From Streptomyces sp. CBMA123 (GTDB taxonomy: Bacteria > Actinomycetota > Actinomycetes > Streptomycetales > Streptomycetaceae): DNA of 52,020 nucleotides. Where the stretch lies: the NCBI RefSeq assembly GCF_014596465.1, contig NZ_MECK01000279.1, positions 1 through 52,020 on the forward strand. Direction: 5' to 3'. How positions within the stretch are numbered: position 1 is the stretch's first letter; the number at the start of each line of letters is the position of its first letter. The notes beneath the pieces are model-generated. The model did not search any database. It had not been told where the DNA came from and was given only the letters and a program-made list of their open reading frames with translations. Of the stretch, positions 24,481 through 33,349 are shown in pieces. A program made the translations under genes and the position numbers.

Positions 24481-25851
24481 TCACGAGGCGGGAGCCCCGG
24501 TGGGCTCGGGTTCGGCGGTGGCCGGGGCGCTCCGCCGTGCGAGGCGCAGGGTCCCTACGTAGGCGACGACCACCGCGACGATCACCAGTGGCATCGCGGT
24601 GAGCCCCTGGGAGCCGAGCAGCAGGGTGGCCAGCAGGACGCAGGTCATCGGGAGTCTGAGCATGGCGACGCCCAGCGCGCCCACCCCGATGGCGAAGCCC
24701 GTGGTGGTGTCGAGGCCGGGCAGGTGGGACATGGCCAGGCCGCCCGCGCCGCCCACGAACAGGGACGGGAAGACCGGGCCGCCGCGGAAGGCGCTGAGCG
24801 ACGCGCTGTAGGCGAGCGACTTGAACACGACCAGCAGTAGCAGTGTGCCGACGGAGTAGCTGGCCTGGTCGGCCAGGAGGGGGCCGATGGTGCTCTCGCC
24901 CGAGAACAGCACTCCGGAGATCGGTTTGTCGGTGATGCTGGCGTAGAGCAGGGCGAGTCCTCCGATGAGGACGCCGATCAGCGCGGTGATCGGCACCCTT
25001 CGCGGCTCGACGTGTGTTCTCAGGCGCAGGGCCAAGCGGCGGATCGCCTCGCCGAGGACCGGGGCGGCCAGGCCTGCGAGGACTGCCCAACCGAACGCGG
25101 CGAGGGTGGGCCGGTCGGCGGGTGGTACGTGAGTCAGTGACAGGGAGTAGGTGCCCAGGCCGGTCCAGGAGTCCAGGCCGGTGAAGATCAGCGAGCCGAT
25201 GCCGGCGGCGAGCAGGCCGGGCACCAGGACGACGCCAAGCATCGGCCCGGCCAGGCCGGAGGCCTCCATCAGCAGGAACGCACCGAGGACGGGCGATCCG
25301 AGGAGTTCGCTGATCGCCGCGAAGCTGCCCGCCGCGCCGATGACGGCGAGCGCGTTGGGAGGGGCGTCGCGTTTGAGCAGTCGGATCGCGCCGACGGCCA
25401 GGCCGCCGCCGAGCGCGATCAGGGGGGCCTCCGGGCCGAGGACGACGCCGAGGCTGAGCGAGGCGATCGCGGCGAGGGCGACCCCTGGCACCGTGGCCGG
25501 GGATGGGATGCCACCGGTCTTGAGCCCGTCGGCCGGCTCGTGCCCGCCCCGGCCGGGTAGGTACTGGATGGTGAGGGCGACCAGGACGCCGGAGACGGCG
25601 AGCACGGGGATGGCCCACCAGTTGGGGGTGGTCTTGAAGCCGAGGCCCTTGGGCAGGTCGTTGTAGACCAGGGACTGGAGTTCGGAGACGAGGGCGAGGA
25701 AGCCGTACGCGGCGGCCGAGATCGGAACGCCCAGCACCGCCGCCATCACCAGCAACGCGACGTAGCTGCGGTTGCGGACGATCGCCAACGGATCCTGCGA
25801 CGCCATCGCGGGCACCGCCGGCTCGACAGGCGCGGGAGGGTCGGCTGGCAT
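24481..25851 (-). CDS. ClC-family chloride channel/transporter
   Basis: A 456-residue ClC protein with about 10-12 membrane helices. The family's second signature (GREGP-type) reads GPEAPL and keeps the gating glutamate; a SFAAIS stretch follows, and FRGGPVFPSLFVGG near residue 380 is the GxFxP-type signature. Start ATG 25851 has GAGGAGG 8 nt upstream; a longer open frame to 26319 is upstream antisense sequence. Likely role is Cl-/H+ exchange or channel activity in acid or osmotic stress. It is divergent from the membrane protein at 26199, with about 350 bp of shared upstream region in which I see no other gene. Confidence 0.9.
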   Translation of the reverse strand: MPADPPAPVEPAVPAMASQDPLAIVRNRSYVALLVMAAVLGVPISAAAYGFLALVSELQSLVYNDLPKGLGFKTTPNWWAIPVLAVSGVLVALTIQYLPGRGGHEPADGLKTGGIPSPATVPGVALAAIASLSLGVVLGPEAPLIALGGGLAVGAIRLLKRDAPPNALAVIGAAGSFAAISELLGSPVLGAFLLMEASGLAGPMLGVVLVPGLLAAGIGSLIFTGLDSWTGLGTYSLSLTHVPPADRPTLAAFGWAVLAGLAAPVLGEAIRRLALRLRTHVEPRRVPITALIGVLIGGLALLYASITDKPISGVLFSGESTIGPLLADQASYSVGTLLLLVVFKSLAYSASLSAFRGGPVFPSLFVGGAGGLAMSHLPGLDTTTGFAIGVGALGVAMLRLPMTCVLLATLLLGSQGLTAMPLVIVAVVVAYVGTLRLARRSAPATAEPEPTGAPAS

Positions 25852-26198
25852 GCGTATCGCCTCCTCGGCACTCGGCCCGCCCCGGGAGCCGGGCGCCGGC
25901 GATGCCTGCCCCTCAGGGGCGGCAGGCGTCCCTCCGATCATCGGGATGCCGGCGGCGTCCGTCACGGCGGAAACGCCACGCGGGTGAACGGCATCGCGGC
26001 ACACGGACCACGCCCTCGGCCATGGCGGGGGCGGCGGGCAGGGGGCGGCGCCATCATGCACCGACGTGTGTGCTGTCACCCTGTCAGCCGGGTGCACCCA
26101 CCCGCACCGCCGACTCCCGGTGGTACGCGCGCCGCTCGGCGCTTCTCCTGGAACGGCATGCGGCAGCCGACGGCCGGCCGCCCACCCGAGGAGGAGCA

Positions 26199-27671
26199 AT
26201 GGCGGCGACCCCACCCGAGCCCGGCTCAAGCGAACCCGCCGGCGGCGAGGGGCCCGGCAAGGCAGGTCCCCCCGAGCAGCCCCCGGTACCGCCGCCTCCC
26301 CCCGGCCGTCCCGCAACACCGCCCGAACCCGGCCGGCCCCCGGTCGCGGCGGCCGGGGACGCCGACGAGATCACCCGGCTGCACGAGCGGATCGCCGCAC
26401 TGGAGGCCGTCCCGCGCAAGAAGGAACACCACCGGTGGCGAACCTCGGGCGCCGCGGTGCTCATCGTGATCACCTCCCTGCTGTCCCTGCTGTCCGTGCT
26501 GGCGGTCTGGACGTCCGACTTCGTCGGCAACACCGACCGCTACGTCCAGACCATGGCTCCGCTCGCCACCGACGCCGACATCCAGCAGGCCGTCACCAAC
26601 CGCGTCACCACCGTCGTCCTCGACCAGATCGACGTCAACGCCCTGGTCAAGCAGCTCTCCGACGCCGCCGCCGAACAGGGCGTGCCACAGAACGCCGCCA
26701 ACCTGATCAACAACCTGAGCGCGCCGATCAAGAGCGGCCTCACCCAACTGGTCAGCACGGCCGTCAACAAAGTCGTCACCAGCGAGCAGTTCGCCACCCT
26801 CTGGGTCGAGGCCAACCGGGCCATCCACACCGCCCTCGACAAGGCGCTCACCGGCAAGGGCGGCGGCGCGGTCGTCATCGAGAACAACCAGGTCTCCATC
26901 GACATCGCACCGATCGTCGCCAAGGTGAAGGACGAACTCGTCAACGCCGGCCTGGGCCCGGCCGCCAAGATCCCCGACGTCCACACCAACTTCGTGGTCT
27001 TCTCCTCGAAGGACGTCGGCAAGGTCAAAACGTACTTCCGGCTGCTGGAGATCATGGGCGCCTGGTTGCCGATCATCACCGTCCTCATCGGTGCCTGCGC
27101 CGTGTTCCTGGCCGTCAACCGCCGCCGCGCGCTGATTGGCGCCGCCGTCGGGGTGGCGCTGGCCATGCTGCTGCTCGGCATCGTGCTCACCGTCTTCCGC
27201 GCGTTCTACCTCGACCACCTGCCACCGGGCGCCAATCAGGCGGCCGCCGGCACCCTCTACGACACCCTCATCCGCTTCATGCGGGCCACCGTCCGGGCGG
27301 TCGGCGCGGTCGCCGTGGTCACCGCCGCGGGCGCCTTCCTGATCGGACCGTCCCGGCCCGCCGTCGCGGTGCGCACCGCCTGGCGGCGCATCATCGGCTC
27401 CCTGCGCGGCGCGCTGTACTCGCTCGGCATGAAGCTCGGCCCGGTCGGACCTTTCGTGCACCGCTTCAAGGGCTGGATCGGCGCAGCGATCCTGCTGGTC
27501 GCCGCCGTGATCCTGGCCACCTGGTCCTACCCGACCTGGGCCGTGGTCCTGTGGATCACCTTCTTCGTCGCCCTCGCCTTCGCTATCCGCGAATTCCTCG
27601 ACACCGGCCCCGGCGGCGACCGCACACCACCCCCACCAGCCCCCGGCGCACCCCCGGCGGCCCACGCGTGA
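26199..27671 (+). CDS. Multi-pass membrane protein of unknown function
   Basis: A 490-residue protein. Residues 1-75 are Pro/Gly-rich and disordered with a short coiled segment (EITRLHERIAALEAV). A helix near 85-105 is followed by an extracytoplasmic helical domain of about 200 residues containing DRYVQTMAPLATD. Four or so further helices follow at 290-470, and a Pro-rich tail ends the protein. This layout occurs in many actinobacteria; I know of no assigned function. ATG 26199 has GAGGAGGAG just upstream. A hairpin overlaps the stop. Confidence 0.8.
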   Translation: MAATPPEPGSSEPAGGEGPGKAGPPEQPPVPPPPPGRPATPPEPGRPPVAAAGDADEITRLHERIAALEAVPRKKEHHRWRTSGAAVLIVITSLLSLLSVLAVWTSDFVGNTDRYVQTMAPLATDADIQQAVTNRVTTVVLDQIDVNALVKQLSDAAAEQGVPQNAANLINNLSAPIKSGLTQLVSTAVNKVVTSEQFATLWVEANRAIHTALDKALTGKGGGAVVIENNQVSIDIAPIVAKVKDELVNAGLGPAAKIPDVHTNFVVFSSKDVGKVKTYFRLLEIMGAWLPIITVLIGACAVFLAVNRRRALIGAAVGVALAMLLLGIVLTVFRAFYLDHLPPGANQAAAGTLYDTLIRFMRATVRAVGAVAVVTAAGAFLIGPSRPAVAVRTAWRRIIGSLRGALYSLGMKLGPVGPFVHRFKGWIGAAILLVAAVILATWSYPTWAVVLWITFFVALAFAIREFLDTGPGGDRTPPPPAPGAPPAAHA

Positions 27672-27704
27672 GGGACCGCCCCAGCTGGGTTGTGCCGGTC
27701 CCTC
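27670..27704 (+). terminator. Hairpin overlapping the end of the membrane protein gene
   Basis: Arms GAGGGACCG and CGGTCCCTC with a 17-nt loop. It lies between convergent genes and could serve both. Confidence 0.5.
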
Positions 27705-27767
27705 CCCGCCGGCCGCCCCGACGGACGCACGGAGCGGGGGGTCGATCGAGACAGGCCGGGCAGCGGG

Positions 27768-28718
27768 TCAGTCCGCCGCCCGGCGCCGACGGCGACGGTG
27801 CAGGTACCAGATCGTGCCGACCGCGGTGGACAGCATGACCAGTACGATCGCGAGCAGCGGGTACCGGCTGCCCACGAGCTTCGCGTCGGTGGCGACCACG
27901 AGGAGCACCGCGGCGATCGGCAGCAGCAGGGTGAGCAGCGTCCCGAGGGCGGCGGCGGCCTGTGCGGGTCGGGCCCGCACGGGCCGGGCCGGCCGCGACG
28001 GCCAGGCGGTGGCCTCGCCCTGGTAGTAGGCCCAGGCTCGCTCGCCGAGTTGCTGGCCCGCCCTGTGGTAGGAGTAGCCGAGGTAGGGCAGCCAGACCAG
28101 CGGGGCGACCAGGCCGATCAGAAGCACCCCGACGAGCAGGACCCACTGCCCGACGCGGAAGACGGTCGACACCGGCCGTCGCTCGGGCGTCACCACGCCG
28201 AGCAGGTGGGCCATCCGCTTCACGACCCGCAACAGGGCGGCAATACGGCCAGGAGGAGCGTCGGGCCGCGCCGCCGCCGCGGCCTTCAGTGCGGCGGCGG
28301 CCTGCTCCTCGTCCCCGTACACGCCCTGGATCACCAGCAGCTCGGCCGCCCGCGCGCCCTCGGTGGGCTCCCGCCCCGACACCGCCGCGAGTTCCAGCAT
28401 CATCCGGCTCTGTGTGAGCAGCGCGGTGCAGAACGCGAACGGAACGAGCACCATGAACGGGCCGCCCACGAACGCGCCCTCGCTCTCGCTGACCTGCCGC
28501 CCACGGGTGATCACCATGGCGGACAGTTCGGCATTCCCGGCCCCAGGGTGCTCCTCGCGTGCGCGGGCGACCCATGTGGCGGCACGCCGCCCGAGATGGT
28601 GGACGGCGAAGTTGGCCAGGAGTTCGGGCAAGTGACCGGGGTCGGCCAGGGCCGCGCGCAGTACGAAGCGGGACAGCGCGGAAGCCGGGGCCTCGACGGG
28701 GGGATCCTCCACAGCCAT
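27768..28718 (-). CDS. Membrane-associated protein, possibly EcsC-like
   Basis: A 316-residue protein. The N-terminal 190 residues are helical with a pattern like the EcsC family: GGPFMVLVPFAFCTALLTQ, then RAAELLVIQGVYG.EEQAAAAL. Two hydrophobic segments follow near 205-240 (VGQWVLLVGVLLIGLVAPLV) and another pair near 265-310, with an Arg-rich C-terminus. ATG 28718 is preferred over an upstream ATG at 28769 because of GAGAGG just before it. Function unknown. Confidence 0.7.
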   Translation of the reverse strand: MAVEDPPVEAPASALSRFVLRAALADPGHLPELLANFAVHHLGRRAATWVARAREEHPGAGNAELSAMVITRGRQVSESEGAFVGGPFMVLVPFAFCTALLTQSRMMLELAAVSGREPTEGARAAELLVIQGVYGDEEQAAAALKAAAAARPDAPPGRIAALLRVVKRMAHLLGVVTPERRPVSTVFRVGQWVLLVGVLLIGLVAPLVWLPYLGYSYHRAGQQLGERAWAYYQGEATAWPSRPARPVRARPAQAAAALGTLLTLLLPIAAVLLVVATDAKLVGSRYPLLAIVLVMLSTAVGTIWYLHRRRRRRAAD

Positions 28719-28826
28719 CAGCCTCTCACCGCCACCCCCTGACCAGCGGCGGCGACGCGTGGCCTGCAACGCACCGCGACCAGCGGGGGTGCGGGCGGCG
28801 ATCCCCTCGGGACATCCCGTCGGCGC

Positions 28827-28910
28827 TCATCGACCCTTGGGGGCCTTCGGCGCCAGGAACGGCTCCCAGTACGGCACCGACTCCCGGATGTCCAGAGCGA
28901 TCTTCCCTTT
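28827..28910 (-). pseudogene. Arylsulfatase N-terminal scrap
   Basis: About 27 codons reading KGKIALDIRESVP then WEPFLAPKAP before a stop match the characteristic N-terminus of long actinobacterial arylsulfatases (F-K-G-x-I-x-x-D-I-R-x-S-x-P-D-W-x-P...APKAPEGAP). The sulfatase core with the formylglycine cysteine is absent. In related genomes such sulfatases often sit beside ClC, SulP and PPK2 genes (recollection, not checked). Confidence 0.5.
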
Positions 28911-29047
28911 GCAGCCCTTCGCGCCGATCCTCTTTCCTGATTCCGCGTCAGTGGCCGCTTCCGTCCCGGAGTGGCCAATGACCCCACGCCCGAAGGGAGT
29001 CACCGGCCACGGCGATCGGGCCACGGAGGCGGCGACCGGATGTGCGA

Positions 29048-29380
29048 CTACCTGGTGTTCTGGTTCTCGATCCCCGCGTCGGCGACCGCGATGGCGATCC
29101 CCAGTGCCTCGGTGATGTGGGTCGCGGCCGACATCACCCGGGCGGTGCCGACGATCGGCGCGATCGCCACCAGGACGTCCTGCAGTTGAGCAGCGGTCAT
29201 GTGCTCCTGCATCGCCGGCTCGAGATGCGCGAGATAGGAGACCGCTGGTGCGTCCATCGCCGCCAGCGCCGCGATCCGCGTGAGGATGAGCATGTCCGGC
29301 GCCAGGCCGCACCGCTCGAGCGAATCGGCGGTCATGGCCATGAGCGTGTCGAGAACGGGCGTCTCGGAGGTGGTGGACAT
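29048..29380 (-). CDS. Carboxymuconolactone decarboxylase-like (AhpD-fold) small protein
   Basis: A 110-residue all-helical protein of the CMD/AhpD-like type: LTRIAALAAMDAPAVSYLAH, and later APIVGTARVMSAATHI. There is no CxxC, so it is not a peroxidase-type AhpD. Start ATG 29380 has GGGAG 7 nt upstream. Many such proteins of unknown substrate are stress-linked. Divergent from the DUF7144 gene. Confidence 0.75.
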   Translation of the reverse strand: MSTTSETPVLDTLMAMTADSLERCGLAPDMLILTRIAALAAMDAPAVSYLAHLEPAMQEHMTAAQLQDVLVAIAPIVGTARVMSAATHITEALGIAIAVADAGIENQNTR

Positions 29381-29422
29381 CTGCCGTCTCCCTTGGTGTG
29401 GGCTCGGTCTACGCTGCGTGCG

Positions 29423-29456
29423 CGGACCGGGGCGGCCGGAAGGCCGCCCCGGTCCG
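29423..29456. repeat. Perfect 15-bp inverted repeat with GGAA loop
   Basis: Arms CGGACCGGGGCGGCC and its exact complement around GGAA. It lies 43 nt upstream of the CMD-like start, in the 312-bp divergent region 29381-29692. It could be a terminator of a lost gene, a transcript-leader hairpin or a protein site. Nothing else is recognised in that region. Confidence 0.55.
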
Positions 29457-29692
29457 ACCGTAGGTACCTGCCGGGGTGATCGCATGAACAGTGAGCCACC
29501 CGAGTGGACCGACCAGGGCCCTGTCCGAGGGAGAGTGACCCGGCTTCGGCCCATGGCCTCCTGGGCCCGGGCAAACGGAGCCGAGGACAGGCGCGAGTAG
29601 CAGCCTCGCGGAGGTCGTGGGACGTTGGTGAAGGGGACCTTTCCCCGCTTCCTGCGGGTACGGGTAACAGGTCAATTCCCGAGGAGTCGAAC

Positions 29693-30124
29693 ATGGCCAG
29701 CAACGTCAGCGGAGCACCAGCGGGGGCTCACGTCAGCCGGAAGCACTTCGCCACCGGCTGGACGCTCTTCGCGGCCTGCATGATGATCTTCGGCGGAACG
29801 ATGGCCATCCTCGAGGGCATCGGCGCCATCGTCAACGACGAGCGTTACATCATCACCGGCAACTACGTCTACAAGTTCGACGTCACCGGCTGGGGCTGGC
29901 TGCACCTCATCCTCGGCATCGTGATCGTGGTGGCGGGCTTCCTGCTCTTCACCGGTGCGATGTGGGCACGGATCCTCGGTGTGATTGCCGCAGGGCTAAA
30001 CATGATCGCCAATTTCATGTGGCTGCCCTACTACCCGTTCTGGTCCATCGTCATGATCGCCATCGACATCTTCATCATCTGGGCGCTGACGGCTGGTACC
30101 CACCGACAGGAAACCCCGGTGTAG
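29693..30124 (+). CDS. DUF7144-type four-helix membrane protein
   Basis: A 143-residue protein with four hydrophobic helices (from WTLFAACMMIFGG to IVMIAIDIFIIWAL) and a conserved YVYKFDVTGWGWLHLILG segment between helices 1 and 2. It is common in actinobacterial stress regions and has no known function. ATG 29693 is supported by GAGGAG 8 nt upstream; the frame is open earlier without a ribosome site. Confidence 0.8.
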   Translation: MASNVSGAPAGAHVSRKHFATGWTLFAACMMIFGGTMAILEGIGAIVNDERYIITGNYVYKFDVTGWGWLHLILGIVIVVAGFLLFTGAMWARILGVIAAGLNMIANFMWLPYYPFWSIVMIAIDIFIIWALTAGTHRQETPV

Positions 30125-30170
30125 AACCGCCGCCGCAGCCGGTCCGAGCAAACTGGGCGACCCGACCGGT

Positions 30171-30216
30171 GAGGTGGCGGAGGTCCTCCGCAGAGACGGA
30201 GGACCTCCGCCACCTC
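30171..30216 (+). terminator. Strong hairpin after the DUF7144 gene
   Basis: A perfect 20-bp stem (arm begins GAGGTGGCGGAGG) with a 6-nt loop CAGAGA, 47 nt after the stop and between convergent genes. The longest exact hairpin noted in the window outside the IS fragment. Confidence 0.75.
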
Positions 30217-30241
30217 CCGCTATGTCCACGCAGGTTGAGTG

Positions 30242-30949
30242 CTACCAGTGGTCGTGGCCGTCGCAGTGGTCATGATGCCCGTCGTGGCCGCCATGCCCGT
30301 CGCCGTCATGCCCGTGGCGCTTGATGGTGGTGGGGTCGGTGGCGGTGTGGGTGGTGCTGTCACCTCCTCCAGTGACGGTAGCGGTGTTGGTGACCCGCTC
30401 ACGGGCGTGGCAGGAGACATCGACGTTCAGGGTGATGGGTGGGTAGCTGTGGCCGGCAGGCAGGATGTCGCTGCGCGTACAGGTGAGGGTGGCCGGAATG
30501 CAGGTCCATCCCGCGCCGCTGATCCTGTCGGCCCGAAGACCTTCGGGGAGGCGGTCGTGGACGGTGACCGTGGTGCCATTGGTCGGGCTGGCCGTCGCGA
30601 GGTTACCCACAGTGATGGTGTAGACGCCGTCCTCGCCCTGGATGAAGGGGTCCGAGTGACTCTTGGCGATGGTCAGGCTGACCGGGATGACCGTGAACGT
30701 GAGGCCGGTATTGCCGAGACTGCTGGTTCTGGCAGTACTGCCGGGGCCAGTGGTGGTGCCACTGGGTTCGGTGAGGCCAATGGCGGCGAAAGGCTCGACC
30801 ACCGGCGTCGCATCGCCGACCTGGGCGACGTAGGCGGGTTGAACCGTCGCGGTCCAGGCTGTGGCCAGGACGATCGCCAGGACGGCCAGCCCGGTCAGCG
30901 TGACCGCCCCCGCCCTCCGGGCCCGCACCCTCAGCCAGGATCGGAACAT
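30242..30949 (-). CDS. Exported DUF11-type repeat protein with histidine-rich C-terminus
   Basis: A 235-residue protein. A basic N-terminus plus helix (VTLTGLAVLAIVLATAW) gives a signal peptide or anchor. The middle has a DUF11 (beta-sandwich) repeat: VSLTIAKSHSDPF, YTITVGN, VHDRLPEGL. The last 25 residues are extremely His/Asp/Gly-rich (HGHDGDGHGGHDGHHDHC), a probable metal-binding tail. ATG 30949 is chosen for its GGGAGG 10 nt upstream and the normal signal peptide; the frame is open to 31027. It lies downstream, on the same strand, of the DUF916/WxL-like pair and may be part of the same surface structure. Confidence 0.7.
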   Translation of the reverse strand: MFRSWLRVRARRAGAVTLTGLAVLAIVLATAWTATVQPAYVAQVGDATPVVEPFAAIGLTEPSGTTTGPGSTARTSSLGNTGLTFTVIPVSLTIAKSHSDPFIQGEDGVYTITVGNLATASPTNGTTVTVHDRLPEGLRADRISGAGWTCIPATLTCTRSDILPAGHSYPPITLNVDVSCHARERVTNTATVTGGGDSTTHTATDPTTIKRHGHDGDGHGGHDGHHDHCDGHDHW

Positions 30950-31238
30950 GCCGCCCGCACCTCCCGTGCGGCGGCTTGCTCCGGCCCGCTCTCTCTCGTG
31001 TCTGAACACCGGCATCTCCGCTTCCAACCGTCGAGAACAAGCTGTGGATACTCATAGTGACATGAACACTACTTAAAGCATCCGCACGGCTGGGGGCGGA
31101 CGAGAGGTGTGCCGACGTCGGCGCGCCGGCGAGGATGGCGCCGGTACAGAAGGAGCGGTGACGCGCTCGACAAGGACCGTCATACGTCGCTCACGGAGCA
31201 GATCAGCCGGCCGCGAGGGCGGGTCATGGTCGGAGTCG

Positions 31239-32258
31239 TCATCGACGGCGCCGGAGGAACCTGGCGAGCAGGAGGCAGAGAGCGGCGAGGACGAGGGCTG
31301 AGAGCCAGGCGACCACCGAGGTGGGGAAGCTCCCTGGCCGGGCGACCGACACGGCGGCCGCTCCGACGCTACCGGGAGTCGATGGGAAGGTGATGGTGGC
31401 GCGGGCGTTGTGCTGGACCAGGCCGCTTCTGAGCGTGAGCTCCCCGGCCCACGGGCCGTTCGGCAGCGTTGCGTCCAGTGGGACGACCACCTCTCCACTG
31501 TCACCCGGAGCCAGTGTGGCGCCCGTCTTGGCGGTCGAGAACGGTCCGGCGTGCTGTCCGGCCGGCCCGGAGAGGAGGGACAGTGTCCCGCTGATGTCCA
31601 GGGCGCGACCCCCCGTGTTGTGGATCCGGGCGTGAACCTCTCCACGCCCGTCGCCGGCTCGGGTCGGAGAGAGCCGTTCGATCGTGAAGTCCGAGGGTGG
31701 CTCGTCACCGCGACCGACATCGACGTACATGCGGACGCCTACCCGGCCCAGCACCGTCAGGGTGTGCGAGCGATCCGCGGGGGCGCTCGTCTGCGCCCAG
31801 ATGACGCCGTATCGCTCCCCGGCGGCGGCATCCCCGGGCACTCGGATGGTGGTGCGCACCCGCGCCGTTTCGGAGGCTCCCAGCTCAAGGTCCGCCGCAT
31901 CGAATGACGTCCAGCCGGTCAGCTCGTTGGGGGTGCGCTCCGGCGCGAAGGTGAACTCACCCTTCGCGATGGTGGCTGCCGCGGCGTAGACGTCGACGTG
32001 CATCGGTGTGGACGACTCGTTGGTGATCTCCACCCGCCGTTCGATGGTCGAGCCGGGTGCGAGATGGTCGACGATGTAGGCATGCGCTCTGGGATCGGCA
32101 CGGCGGCTCTCCGGAGCGTCGAGAAGCTTGATGGCGATGCTCCTGCCCGCAGCCGGGTCCCGGGGGGAGGGTGCCCCGGGTTCCTGCCCCGCCGCCGGCA
32201 TCACCCCGGCGGCCTGCACGAAGGCCAGCATCAGCAGGAGGACCCAGTACCGGCGCAC
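31239..32258 (-). CDS. DUF916-like (WxL-associated) exported membrane-anchored protein
   Basis: A 339-residue protein with a signal peptide (VLLLMLAFVQAAGVMPAAG), an Ig-like domain matching the DUF916/WxL peptidoglycan-domain pattern (YIVDHLAPGSTIERRVEITN, then RTTIRVPGDAAAGERYGVIW), a second beta domain near 195-290, a C-terminal helix near 310-333 and an Arg-rich tail. In Firmicutes DUF916 proteins accompany WxL surface proteins; the same pairing occurs here with the gene just upstream. Start GTG 32258 has GGAG 7-8 nt upstream; TTG 32279, overlapping the previous stop region, is an alternative. Confidence 0.7.
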   Translation of the reverse strand: MRRYWVLLLMLAFVQAAGVMPAAGQEPGAPSPRDPAAGRSIAIKLLDAPESRRADPRAHAYIVDHLAPGSTIERRVEITNESSTPMHVDVYAAAATIAKGEFTFAPERTPNELTGWTSFDAADLELGASETARVRTTIRVPGDAAAGERYGVIWAQTSAPADRSHTLTVLGRVGVRMYVDVGRGDEPPSDFTIERLSPTRAGDGRGEVHARIHNTGGRALDISGTLSLLSGPAGQHAGPFSTAKTGATLAPGDSGEVVVPLDATLPNGPWAGELTLRSGLVQHNARATITFPSTPGSVGAAAVSVARPGSFPTSVVAWLSALVLAALCLLLARFLRRRR

Positions 32259-32271
32259 ACCCTTCACTCCG

Positions 32272-32787
32272 TCAGGCAACGGACTGGGTCAGCGTTCCGG
32301 TGTAGGTTCCGCCGACGGCGCCGGCGGGCACGTTCACGGCGACTGTCGGGTCCCAGCTCGCGGTGTTGTCTCCGACACCGGCGCTCCCGGTGAGCACCGT
32401 CTGCGCGGAGTTGCTCAGCGTCACGTTCGTCGTGGTGACGGTGATGGTGCCGGTCGTCGTCACCGTCCCGGGCGAGTAGGTGGCATTGGTGGCGGGAATG
32501 GTCGACGATCCGTTCGCGAAGTCCGTCTCCGCCGCGGTCACCGTCCAGGAGGCCGAGAGGAGGGCGCGGTCGTCGGTGACGGTACAGGCGCCGATCGGTG
32601 CGCTGATCGTGGTGCCGGGTGCTCCCGAGCCGAGGCTGGCGCTCGCCGGTACCGACAGCGACAATGCGCCGGTCGTGACGGTGAACGTGACTGTGGTGCT
32701 GGGGTCGCCGTTCGCGGTGGCGATGCCCGGCTGAACCAGGGCGAGAATGGCGGCTGCGGCCGCGACAGACAGGCTTCGTGTACGCAT
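32272..32787 (-). CDS. Secreted WxL-like surface protein
   Basis: A 171-residue protein with a clear signal peptide (AAAAAILALVQPGIATA cut before NGDPST), followed by a Thr/Ser/Val-rich beta domain. It has ALSLSVPASASLGS near the start, a WTVTAAETDFANGSSTIPA segment as in WxL domains, and a terminal GGTYTGTLTQSVA typical of the last WxL strands. One Cys is present (GACTVTDD). ATG 32787 has AGGAG 6 nt upstream. First gene of a leftward group 32787 to 30242. Probably a cell-wall-associated protein. Confidence 0.7.
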   Translation of the reverse strand: MRTRSLSVAAAAAILALVQPGIATANGDPSTTVTFTVTTGALSLSVPASASLGSGAPGTTISAPIGACTVTDDRALLSASWTVTAAETDFANGSSTIPATNATYSPGTVTTTGTITVTTTNVTLSNSAQTVLTGSAGVGDNTASWDPTVAVNVPAGAVGGTYTGTLTQSVA

Positions 32788-33349
32788 GATGGCTCCTGGA
32801 ATCCCGCCAGAGGACATTCTGGCTGACGGCGGACATGCTGATTGACGCGACACAGACAATCCGGCGCGACCTGTTCACACAAGCCGACGCGCGCCGCGTT
32901 GCGCCACACGAATGGCGATATCTCAGCCGGAGCGAAGCCCGGCTCGCCTCGCCGGCACCCTCAGGCCGTCTGACGGCTCGTCCGACGGTGAAACCCGCGC
33001 ACGCGGGTCATGACAGGATCCACCGATCGTGCGCGTTCGAGCCGCTTGGCGCTCAGGACTCTCGGAACCCGCCCGTTCTGGCAGGCCGGCAGGCACCTTC
33101 GGACCGGCCGCGCTCGAACGGGTGGACCTTCTTCGAGAAGGCGTCGTTCCGCTCTGCGGGGGTTCTGTCCCGGGGATACCAGTACGACACATCGGACCCG
33201 CGCTTCACCCACTGACCGGACAACGAGCCGAGGCGGCCGTTTGCGGGCAGAGCGAGTCCGGCACGGCTTCTGGCATCTTCGGACGGACCGTCGTGGGGTA
33301 TCCAGTCAGTTCGCTGGTGCCACCTCGGTGAACCTATGTGGCCACAGCG
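32788..33349. other. Gene-free stretch upstream of the WxL-like operon
   Basis: About 560 bp between the leftward WxL-like gene and the 3' end of the TetR gene. It must hold the surface operon promoter. Open frames on the + strand (32835-33215, 33029-33331) have no recognisable family and I do not call them genes. Confidence 0.45.

Noticed and set aside
26066..27838. Long + strand frame of 590 codons overlapping the membrane protein gene
   Set aside because: Product is Arg/Pro/His-rich without structure, a typical frame shadow in high-GC DNA; the overlapping frame from 26199 has helices and a good ribosome site.
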